Shown here one piece after another: positions 1 through 6,412 of a DNA stretch of 10,703 bases. Each line of letters opens with the position of its first letter. The first letter of the stretch is position 1. Both the position numbers and the translations under genes were made by a program. Location of the stretch: assembly GCA_001603055.1 (NCBI GenBank), contig LVAZ01000031.1, positions 2,050 through 12,752 of the forward strand, read 5' to 3'. The notes beneath the pieces are model-generated. The model was not told where the DNA came from. It saw only the letters and a program-made list of their open reading frames with translations, and searched no databases. This DNA comes from Victivallales bacterium Lenti_02 (GTDB lineage Bacteria; Verrucomicrobiota; Lentisphaeria; Oligosphaerales; Lenti-02).

Positions 1-102
1 GGACTGAATCCAGCCGCCGCCGCCGGGGCCGAGGTTGCGCCATTGGGGGGCGGCGGGGAGGGCGAGCGAGGCGGAGACGGCGAGCAGGATGAAGCGGATC
101 AT
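1..102 (-). CDS. Secreted protein, N-terminus only, possibly a BNR/sialidase-like repeat protein
   Basis: Only the first 34 codons lie in the window; the gene runs off the left edge. Seen: an ATG followed by a typical Sec signal peptide, with an Arg at residue 3, a hydrophobic core over about residues 4-15 and a small-residue region ending LPAAP. The mature chain would begin near residue 19-20 with QWRNLGPGGGGW. A Trp followed by LGPGGGG just after the signal peptide recalls the first blade of secreted BNR-repeat or glycoside-hydrolase-74-like beta-propellers, but 15 mature residues cannot prove this. The ATG lies 9 bases after the stop codon of the double PilT gene. A GAGGAG Shine-Dalgarno motif at the end of that gene serves this start, so the two are probably co-transcribed. 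Secretion is well supported; the family is a guess. Confidence 0.6.
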   Translation of the reverse strand, partial: MIRFILLAVSASLALPAAPQWRNLGPGGGGWIQS

Positions 103-111
103 GGGGTTTTC

Positions 112-2298
112 TTACTCCTCGGCGATCGCGTGCGCGATGGCCGAGCTGCCGGCCACCGTGAGGAAGGTCTCGCGGGTGATGAGGCCCTCGTCGAGCAGGT
201 TCTTGAGGGCGCGGTCGAGGGTGACCATGCCCTCGCGGGCGGCGGTTTCGATGGTTCCCTTGAGCTGGTGGGTGCGCTTGTCGCGGATCATGGCGCGCAC
301 GGGCATGGTGCCGAGGAGAACCTCGAAGGCGGCGACCCGGCCCTTGCCGTCGCGGCGGGGCAGGAGACGCTGGGCGATGATGGCTTCGAGGCAGGCGGCG
401 AGCTGGGTGCGCACCTGGTCCTGGCGGTCGGCGGGGAAGACGTCGATGATGCGGTCCACGGTCTGGGTGGCGTCGTTGGTGTGCAGGGTGGCGAAGACGA
501 GGTGCCCGGTCTCGGCGGCGGTGAGGGCGGCGGAGATGGTCTCGGGGTCGCGCATCTCGCCGATGAGGATGACGTCCGGGTCCTGGCGGAGCACGTATTT
601 CAGGGCGTTGTGGAAGCTCTTGGTGTCGGCGTTCACCTCGCGCTGCTCGATGACGGCGCGGCGGCTGGTGTGGACGAACTCGATGGGGTCCTCGATGGTG
701 ATGATGTGGCAGGGGCGTTCGTCGTTGATGGCGTCGATCAGGGAGGCGAGGGTGGTGGATTTGCCGTGGCCGGTGGGGCCGGTCACCAGAATCAGGCCCT
801 GGTGGCGCTTGGCCAGCCGGAGGATGGCCGGGGGGATGCGCAGGGCCTTGGCCGAGGGGATGGTCTGCGGAATCATGCGGAAGGCACCGCCGATGAACCC
901 CTTCTGGTAGAAGCCGTTGACGCGGAACCGGCAGTCGCCGCCGGGCAGGTCGAGGTCGAAGTGGTCGCGCACGCTGAGGGCGAAATCGACTTCGTGCTCC
1001 TGCTCGAAGGAGGCGCGCTGGCGGGGGGTGAGCATGCTGAAGACCAGCTTGCGGGTGTCGCCGGGGCCGAGCGGCGGCATGTCGAAGGCGCGGAGCAGGC
1101 CGTCGAGGCGGATCATCGGCGGGTTGCCGACGGTGAGGATGAGGTCGCTGGCCCCGTGGCGGACGGCGTCGCGGAGGAGCTTGCGCATGCTCAGGCCCTG
1201 TTCGTGGTCGTCGCCGCTGCGGAAGGTGCCCACGCCGGTCTGCATGCCCTGGACGGCGAGGAGGAATTCCTCGGGGTTGGTGGCGCCGCCCACGGCGGTC
1301 TCGACATCCAGCAGCCCGTCCTGGACCCGTTGCAGGAGGGAGGCGGTGAAGGTGGTCATGCCCTCGCTGTTGTCCTGCTTGATGGCTTCGGCCACTTCCT
1401 CCCACTGGCGTTTGGCGACGAGGCGCTTGACGAGGGGGGTGCCGACCAGCACCTCGAAGGCGGCCACGCGGCCCTCGCCGTCGGCGCGGGGCAGCAGGCG
1501 CTGGGAGACGATGCCCACCAGGGCCAGCGCGAAGTCCTGGCAGATTTGGGCGCGGACCCCCTCGGGGAAGTAGTTGACGATCCGTTCGAGGGTCTGGGCC
1601 ACGTCCACGGTGTGCATGGTGGTGAGCACCAGATGGCCGGTGAGCGCGGCTGAGATGGCGGTGCGGATGGTTTCCAGGTCGCGCATTTCGCCGATGAAGA
1701 TGGCGTCGGGATTCTGCCGCACCACGGCCTTGAGGGCGCGGGCGAAATCGAGGGTGTCGTTGCCCACTTCGCGCTGGGAGACGACGCTGAGCTGGTCGCG
1801 GTGGAAGAACTCGATGGGGTCCTCGATGGTGACGATGTGCTTGCGGTAGGTGCTGTTGATGTGGTGCAGCATGGCCGCCATGGTGGTGGATTTGCCGCTG
1901 CCCGTGGCCCCGGTGATCAGCACCAGGCCGCGCGGGGCGTCCGCGAGTTTGGCCACGGCGTCGGGGATGAGCAGGTCGGCGAAGTTCAGTTCCCCCGAGG
2001 GCACCCGGCGCACGGCCATGCCGGGTTGTCCCCGCTGGTAGGAGAGATTGATGCGGAAACGGTCGGTCTCCCCGAGGGAGATGCCGATGTCCACGTCCCG
2101 CTCCTGTTCGAGGCGTTCCTTGATGCCTCTGGGGAGATGGGCCGCGAAGAACGCCTCGATGTCCGCCAGGGCCACCGGCTCGGCGGGCAGTTCCTCGACG
2201 CTGCCCAACACCCGCATGGCCGGGCGTTTGCCGACCGTGAGGAACAGGTCCGACGCCTGGAGGGCATCCATCTGGAGGAAGAGGTCGGTGAGGTCCAT
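112..2298 (-). CDS. Tandem fusion of two PilT/PilU-type twitching motility ATPases
   Basis: A 728-residue protein, about twice the usual 340-380 of PilT or PilU, made of two complete secretion-ATPase modules without a frameshift. Module 1 (about residues 1-350) has Walker A GATGSGKST at 130-138, the Asp box IEDPIE at 158-163, Walker B IFIGE at 200-204 and a His box TGHLVLTTMHT at 220-230. Module 2 (about 369-728) has GPTGHGKST at 507-515, IEDPIE at 535-540, VILIGE at 576-581 and TGHLVFATLHT at 597-607. Every nucleotide-handling residue I can check is present in both, so both are probably active. PilT-family proteins are cytoplasmic hexamers that hydrolyse ATP to retract type IV pili. Module 2 reads more like PilT; the C-terminal part of module 1 (TPLVKRL through EGMTTF) reads more like PilU, which is an inference. 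No other pilus gene is in the window. The start has AGGAG 13 bases upstream, a long spacing. Confidence 0.93.
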   Translation of the reverse strand: MDLTDLFLQMDALQASDLFLTVGKRPAMRVLGSVEELPAEPVALADIEAFFAAHLPRGIKERLEQERDVDIGISLGETDRFRINLSYQRGQPGMAVRRVPSGELNFADLLIPDAVAKLADAPRGLVLITGATGSGKSTTMAAMLHHINSTYRKHIVTIEDPIEFFHRDQLSVVSQREVGNDTLDFARALKAVVRQNPDAIFIGEMRDLETIRTAISAALTGHLVLTTMHTVDVAQTLERIVNYFPEGVRAQICQDFALALVGIVSQRLLPRADGEGRVAAFEVLVGTPLVKRLVAKRQWEEVAEAIKQDNSEGMTTFTASLLQRVQDGLLDVETAVGGATNPEEFLLAVQGMQTGVGTFRSGDDHEQGLSMRKLLRDAVRHGASDLILTVGNPPMIRLDGLLRAFDMPPLGPGDTRKLVFSMLTPRQRASFEQEHEVDFALSVRDHFDLDLPGGDCRFRVNGFYQKGFIGGAFRMIPQTIPSAKALRIPPAILRLAKRHQGLILVTGPTGHGKSTTLASLIDAINDERPCHIITIEDPIEFVHTSRRAVIEQREVNADTKSFHNALKYVLRQDPDVILIGEMRDPETISAALTAAETGHLVFATLHTNDATQTVDRIIDVFPADRQDQVRTQLAACLEAIIAQRLLPRRDGKGRVAAFEVLLGTMPVRAMIRDKRTHQLKGTIETAAREGMVTLDRALKNLLDEGLITRETFLTVAGSSAIAHAIAEE
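115..120 (-). promoter_or_regulatory. Ribosome binding site GAGGAG inside the end of the PilT fusion gene
   Basis: The minus strand reads GAGGAG, then the TAA stop of the pilT-like gene, then the ATG of the secreted protein, with 12 bases between motif and ATG. It fixes the start of the downstream gene and points to translational coupling with the PilT gene. Confidence 0.5.
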
Positions 2299-2318
2299 GG
2301 GCGGTCGGCGACTCCTGG

Positions 2319-2346
2319 GTTGACAGGTCGGGTGCTACCTGTCAAC
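2319..2346. repeat. Perfect 10-bp inverted repeat (hairpin) upstream of the PilT fusion
   Basis: GTTGACAGGT (2319-2328) and ACCTGTCAAC (2337-2346) are exact reverse complements separated by an 8-base loop. The element lies in the 89-base gap between the kinase stop and the PilT start, ending just before the AGGAG of the PilT gene. No T-run follows on either strand, so it is not a classical intrinsic terminator. A protein operator, a 5'-leader hairpin, or an mRNA processing or attenuation site are all possible. The repeat itself is certain; its role is not known. Confidence 0.6.
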
Positions 2347-2387
2347 TATCGCGTTTCCGCCGGGCAAATCAATCGCCCCGGGATGGT

Positions 2388-3350
2388 CTATGGCAATTCC
2401 CACTTGATCCGGATGATGTCGCGGTTGTCGAGGAGGAGGAACATGAAGTCGAGTTCGAGGTTGATCATGTCCTGTTCCTGGCGGGTGACCCACTCGCGCA
2501 TCCAGGCGAAGCGGAGGGCGAGGAGGTAGTCCAGGAACCATTGCCAACTGGCGGCGGCGAAGATGCCGCTGTCGCGCAGGCGGCGGAGCATGGCGGGGAC
2601 CAGGCCGCGGAGCAGGGCCTCGGGATATTCCATGCCCGCGCAGCCGATCATGTTGGCCACGTCGTACATTTCCGGCTTGTAGCCCATGAACTCCCAGTCG
2701 AGCACGCTGTGCAGGGCGTCTTCGCCCCAGATCACGTTCATGGGGTGGTAGTCGCCGTGGCAGAAGGCGGCGGGCAGTTCGGCATGGGCGGCGACGAAGC
2801 CGCTGTCGCGTAGATGGTCCCGGAAAGGGAGGAGTTCCCGGTACAGCTTGGGCAGCCGTTTCGCGTAGCTGTCCAGCAGGCCCTCGTAGTAGGCGACGAC
2901 CGAGAACACCTCGGGCGGCACGGCGGGGAGGGGGGAGCTGGCACCGCGCAGGGCGACGAGCCAGTCGGCCAGAGCCTCGCCGCGCCATTCGTCCCAGATG
3001 TAGCCGGGGCGGGGCAGGGCGACGCCCTCGATGAAGGGCATGAGCTGCCAGTAGGTCCCCTCGTGTTCGCCAATCGCACTGCCGTAGGCGGTGGCGAGAT
3101 AGGGCTCGACGCAGGGCACGGCCCGGTCGCGCAGCGTCTGGAGGGTGGCGGATATCCGCCGCCGGTGGTCCCGCTTGGCCGCCGCAATCTGCTCCAGCAC
3201 ATAGACCCTGCCCTCGGCGGACTCGATGGCCGTGCGCCATTCGGTGCGTTCGGGGCTGCCGGTCAGATCGAGGTCTTTCCGTTCCTTGCCCAGGGTCACA
3301 TTCCACAGGCGCAGGACGGCGCGGAGTTCGTCGGGACTGGGTTGGCGCAT
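2388..3350 (-). CDS. Aminoglycoside phosphotransferase (APH)-fold kinase, substrate unknown
   Basis: A 320-residue cytoplasmic protein of the APH/choline kinase fold, which transfers phosphate from ATP to a small-molecule hydroxyl. Seen: the catalytic loop HGDYHPMN at residues 198-205 (catalytic Asp200, metal-binding Asn205) and the second metal site LDWE at 217-220 (Asp218), followed by a helix with YDVANMIG as in this family. The N-terminal lobe has GSPERTEWRT near 31-40 and strand VYVLEQI near 49-55; the position where many relatives carry Arg or Lys after VL is Glu here. I chose the ATG at 3350 because GGAG (3360-3363 on the minus strand) lies 9 bases upstream. An earlier in-frame ATG at 3437 would add 29 Arg/Pro-rich residues and overlap the glycosylase gene. 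Nothing here suggests drug resistance; homoserine- or sugar-kinase-like roles are equally possible. Confidence 0.85.
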   Translation of the reverse strand: MRQPSPDELRAVLRLWNVTLGKERKDLDLTGSPERTEWRTAIESAEGRVYVLEQIAAAKRDHRRRISATLQTLRDRAVPCVEPYLATAYGSAIGEHEGTYWQLMPFIEGVALPRPGYIWDEWRGEALADWLVALRGASSPLPAVPPEVFSVVAYYEGLLDSYAKRLPKLYRELLPFRDHLRDSGFVAAHAELPAAFCHGDYHPMNVIWGEDALHSVLDWEFMGYKPEMYDVANMIGCAGMEYPEALLRGLVPAMLRRLRDSGIFAAASWQWFLDYLLALRFAWMREWVTRQEQDMINLELDFMFLLLDNRDIIRIKWELP

Positions 3351-3420
3351 GGCGGCTCGCTCCAAAGGGGCTTCCGGTGTTTCCAGGAATGTACACCGTC
3401 GGCGGGGCAATTCTCTACGC

Positions 3421-4101
3421 CTACTCGAACAAGGCATCCCGCCAGGGTTGCCGACGGTAGTGGCGCTTGGCGTGCTCGACGAGGAGGGCGTGGAATTCCT
3501 GGTAGACGATCAGGTCTTCCGGGAGGGCGGCCACGCAGATAGTCTTGAGATGGTCGTAGGAGGCGTCGGGTTCGGCGATGCCGAGATGGCCGAAGATGCG
3601 CCGGGTGTAGGCGTCGACCACCAGTTCGGGCTGGCCGTAGGCGTAGAGGCGGATGCTGTCGGCGGTTTCGGGGCCGACGCCCCAGACGGCGAGCAGTTCG
3701 GCGCGGCTGGGGACGCTGCCGTTCCAGGCGCGGAAATGGACGGTGAACTCGCGGAGTTTGCGGGTTTTGGCGTTGAAGTAGCCCGAGGGGCGGATGGCCT
3801 GGGCGAGGGCGGTGTCGTCCAATCGGTCGATGCCCTCGGGCGAGATGGCGTCGTGCCGGGCGAGATTGCGCAGGGCCTGTTCCACGTTGGGCCAGGCGGT
3901 GTTCTGGGTGAGGATCGCGCCGAGGCAGATTTCGAAGCGCTGGGCGGGGGTGCGCGGGAAATCGTACTCGCCGGGATGGTAGCCGGTGAGGCTGCCGGTC
4001 TTGGTGGGATTGGTGCCGGCGTGGCCCAGCAGCGGCCACCACCCCTGGGGACCGTAGGCTGCAAGCAGACGTTGGTACAATTCGGCGATCAACAGGGGCA
4101 T
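3421..4101 (-). CDS. HhH-GPD DNA glycosylase, endonuclease III-related (MagIII-like), no Fe-S cluster
   Basis: A 226-residue base-excision repair protein of the endonuclease III superfamily. Seen: LTQNTAW at 64-70, the equivalent of the Nth LSxQxTD helix; IRPSGYFNAK at 103-112; a helix-hairpin-helix WGVGPETAD at 140-148; and the catalytic Asp163 in VVDAYTRR. The HhH carries Glu145 where bifunctional Nth has its catalytic Lys, so a monofunctional glycosylase is expected. The WWP near the N-terminus and the RPSGYFN segment recall Helicobacter MagIII, a 3-methyladenine glycosylase that also lacks the cluster; this comparison is from memory. The C-terminal tail (HYRRQPWRDALFE) has no cysteine where cluster-bearing relatives have four, so no [4Fe-4S] cluster can form there. 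It starts 12 bases after the stop of the glycyl radical enzyme gene. The substrate is uncertain: alkylated purine or a mismatched base. Confidence 0.85.
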   Translation of the reverse strand: MPLLIAELYQRLLAAYGPQGWWPLLGHAGTNPTKTGSLTGYHPGEYDFPRTPAQRFEICLGAILTQNTAWPNVEQALRNLARHDAISPEGIDRLDDTALAQAIRPSGYFNAKTRKLREFTVHFRAWNGSVPSRAELLAVWGVGPETADSIRLYAYGQPELVVDAYTRRIFGHLGIAEPDASYDHLKTICVAALPEDLIVYQEFHALLVEHAKRHYRRQPWRDALFE

Positions 4102-4113
4102 GGAATGGGCGGA

Positions 4114-6264
4114 TCACCCATTTCCCAGGCGGTGTTCGGTGCGGGCCAGGATGTCGTTCTGGACGGCGGGATCGAGATTCACGTAGGTGGCGGAGAAACC
4201 GGAGACGCGGACCACCAGATGGCGGTGGTCGGCGGGGTTTTCCCGCGCGGCGCGGAGGATTTTCGCGCCGGTGGTGTTGAACTGGAGTTCCTGCCCGCCA
4301 AGGGCGAAGCTGGCGCGGACCAGGGCGGCGAGCCGGGCGCAGCCCTCCCGGCCTTCCAGGCAGGCGGGATCGAGTTTCATGTTCACCACGTTGCCGCCGA
4401 CGCAGAGCCGGTAGGGCAGCTTGGCGGTGGAGCGGATGGCGGCGGTCGGGCCTTGCAGGTCCCGGCCGAAGGTGGGGCTGGCGGCGTCGGAGAGGGGTTC
4501 GCGGGCGCGGCGTCCGTCGGGCGTGGCGCCCACTTCGCGCCCGGCGGAGATGTTCTGCACGTTGGCGCCGAGGAGCATGAAATAGTGGCCGCCCTCGGGC
4601 GTCCGGTGGCGGCTGTATTCGGCTGCGAGATCGGCCACCACTTGGGCGGCGAGCAGGTCCACGGTGTCCTCGTCGTTGCCGAATTTGGGCACGGCGCGCA
4701 GGAGGATTTCCCGTTCGGTCTCGAAGCCGGCGAAATCGGCGCGGAGCATGGTCCGCATCTGGTCGAGGGTGAAGCGGCGTTCCTCGTAGACGAGCTGACG
4801 GATGGCAGCGAGGCTGTCGGCGAGCGAGGCGATGCCCATCGAGGCGAAGCCGAAGCAGCCGGGGTAGCGGGCACCGCCGTCGTTCATGTCCCGGCCCCGC
4901 GCGATGCAGTCGTCGACCAGGGCGCTCAGGAGGGGGGAGGTGAACTCCTCGCGGCGCTCGAAATGCGCCCGCTGCTGGCGGTCGGCGACGGCGACCAGAT
5001 CGCGGATTTGCTGGTGGGCCAGATGCAGGAAAAGCTGGTAGAATTCGGCGAAGCTGGCGGGTTCGCCGGGATCGGGGACGACCTGCTTGCCGGTCAGACT
5101 GTCCTGGCCCCGGAAGAGGGCGAGGTTGAGCATTTGGAGCGGATTGGCGCGACCGTCGGCCCAGGGGGCCTGCCTGCCGGGAATCTGGGTTTCGATGCAG
5201 CCCACGCAGCAGTAGTCGCGGGCGTCCTCGGGGGTGTAGCCATGCTCGATCAGCCCCTCGATGATGGGGGCTTCATTGGCCAGGGCCGGATAGCCGATAC
5301 CGGTACGAATCACCTCGGCGCAGGCTTCGAGTAGCCGTTGTGGCGTGCCGGGATGGACGCGCACCGTGCAGTTGCCGCCGGGGCGGCCCACCCGTTTGCA
5401 GGCTTCGAGAATTTGCAGGGTCAAGTCGCTCGACGCATCCGCGCCGTCGGCGGGGCGAGTGCCTGCGAGGGTGATGTTCTGCACGTCCTCGGTGATGGTG
5501 ATTTTGGCGAAGAAGTGGTCCAGCAAATCCTGGGCATCCTCGCGGGTCAGCCGTCCGGCGGCGCGGTCGGCCTCGTAGAAGGGCAGGAGGTACTGGTCGA
5601 GCCGCCCGAAGGCCATCGCGCCCCGGTCGTCGAGCTGGGTGAGGGAATGGAAGAGATAGGTGAGCTGGATGGCTTCCCAGAAGCTGGCCGGCGGGTCGAG
5701 GGCCAGCCGTTCGAGCAGGCCGGCCTGGAAGGCGTGCAGTTCGGCGAATTCGCCCGTGGCGGCCGCACGGAGTGCCGCCGCCCAGCGCAGGCAGAAGGCG
5801 GAAGCCCCGGCGAGGGCGACGCGCACCGATTGCAGGAAAGTCTGGCCCTTGGCGTCCTGGTGGGGCAGGGCGGCGTCCACCTCGGCGATGAGGCCGCCGA
5901 AACCGAGCCGGAGGAGCTTGGGATAGTCCGAAGCGTGGTGGTTGGCGTGGGAGTGGAAATTCCGTTCGCCGATGGCCTGCACCAGAGCCTTCGCCGCCTC
6001 GATCCGCTCCGTCGGGAAGGTGTCGGGGGGAACCAGGCGGGCGGGGAATCCCGTTCCCACCAGCAATTCGCCGGGGGTGTGCTGCAAGGGGGCGTGTTCC
6101 AGCACCGCGTTCAGGGCCAGCGCCCGGCGCACGGTCATGGGCTGGCCTTCGCTGGCGCGGAAGGAATCCGCCCGCCAAACCCAGGTTCCCTGCTGGCGCG
6201 GACCGCTGACGAAGCTCCGCTGGGCGGCGGCAAGGGCGGCATGATGGAGATGGGCGAACCGCAT
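4114..6264 (-). CDS. Glycyl radical enzyme of the pyruvate formate-lyase / diol dehydratase superfamily
   Basis: A 716-residue cytoplasmic, oxygen-sensitive enzyme. Seen: the N-terminal PFL domain with FRASEGQPMTVRRALAL (35-51) and GELLVGT (65-71); the active-site loop CCVGCIET (352-359), with thiyl Cys356 and, two residues on, Glu358 in the place of the general base of dehydratase-type members; the PFL-like segment ATPDGRR (580-586); and the glycyl radical domain with RVSGF (686-690), where Gly689 is the radical site, followed by the usual QNDILARTEH (702-711). The GCIE pattern favours a dehydratase or lyase over true pyruvate formate-lyase, which has two adjacent catalytic cysteines; Cys352-Cys353 are nearby but not at the canonical spot. 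The chain is somewhat shorter than the usual 780-850. A radical-SAM activase is required for function, and none is in the window. The substrate is unknown. AGGA lies about 10 bases before the ATG. Confidence 0.9.
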   Translation of the reverse strand: MRFAHLHHAALAAAQRSFVSGPRQQGTWVWRADSFRASEGQPMTVRRALALNAVLEHAPLQHTPGELLVGTGFPARLVPPDTFPTERIEAAKALVQAIGERNFHSHANHHASDYPKLLRLGFGGLIAEVDAALPHQDAKGQTFLQSVRVALAGASAFCLRWAAALRAAATGEFAELHAFQAGLLERLALDPPASFWEAIQLTYLFHSLTQLDDRGAMAFGRLDQYLLPFYEADRAAGRLTREDAQDLLDHFFAKITITEDVQNITLAGTRPADGADASSDLTLQILEACKRVGRPGGNCTVRVHPGTPQRLLEACAEVIRTGIGYPALANEAPIIEGLIEHGYTPEDARDYCCVGCIETQIPGRQAPWADGRANPLQMLNLALFRGQDSLTGKQVVPDPGEPASFAEFYQLFLHLAHQQIRDLVAVADRQQRAHFERREEFTSPLLSALVDDCIARGRDMNDGGARYPGCFGFASMGIASLADSLAAIRQLVYEERRFTLDQMRTMLRADFAGFETEREILLRAVPKFGNDEDTVDLLAAQVVADLAAEYSRHRTPEGGHYFMLLGANVQNISAGREVGATPDGRRAREPLSDAASPTFGRDLQGPTAAIRSTAKLPYRLCVGGNVVNMKLDPACLEGREGCARLAALVRASFALGGQELQFNTTGAKILRAARENPADHRHLVVRVSGFSATYVNLDPAVQNDILARTEHRLGNG

Positions 6265-6278
6265 GGGCCGGATTCCTG

Positions 6279-6291
6279 GACGACCGTCGTC
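6279..6291. repeat. Small dyad GACGAC-N-GTCGTC in the glycyl radical enzyme leader
   Basis: Two exact 6-base arms around one base, 15 bases upstream of the start codon and downstream of the possible -10 box. It could be an operator or part of a leader hairpin, but such short GC-rich dyads are common by chance in this sequence. Confidence 0.2.
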
Positions 6292-6303
6292 TGGACACCA
6301 TCC

Positions 6304-6334
6304 ATAATGAACTGCGCCATGTGCCGGTGTGCAA
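6304..6334 (-). promoter_or_regulatory. Possible sigma70-type promoter for the glycyl radical enzyme operon
   Basis: In the 148-base gap between the SGNH gene and the glycyl radical enzyme gene, the minus strand reads TTGCAC (6334-6329), a 19-base spacer, then CATTAT (6309-6304), about 40 bases before the ATG. Both boxes match the consensus only partly and the spacer is long. It is the only AT-rich patch in this gap. A separate promoter is plausible because the gap is much longer than the others in the block. Confidence 0.2.
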
Positions 6335-6412
6335 TGCGGATCGGCCCGGGCAGTGGGAAATGGGCGTCCGCAGCGGCGAAAACCGGCGCGCTCCCTTCCC
6401 TTCGTGATGGCG

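Noticed and set aside
43..1653. A 536-codon open frame on the plus strand
   Set aside because: It is antisense to the PilT fusion, whose motifs are unmistakable; the translation is low-complexity and rich in Gly, Asp, Glu and His.
2319..2346. The hairpin as a rho-independent terminator or a TTGACA promoter
   Set aside because: No T-run follows on either strand, and no acceptable -10 box lies at the right distance from either TTGACA.
2388..3350. An aminoglycoside resistance gene
   Set aside because: Only the general APH-fold motifs are present; nothing in the sequence or the neighbourhood points to antibiotics or mobile DNA.
3351..3437. N-terminal extension of the APH-fold kinase from the ATG at 3437
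   Set aside because: It would overlap the glycosylase gene, adds an Arg/Pro-rich tail unlike the family, and the ATG at 3350 has a GGAG at good spacing.
3226..5334. A 702-codon open frame on the plus strand
   Set aside because: It is antisense to the kinase, glycosylase and glycyl radical enzyme genes and encodes a repetitive Gly/Ala/Glu/Val-rich chain without domains. Long antisense frames are expected when GC-rich third positions remove stops.
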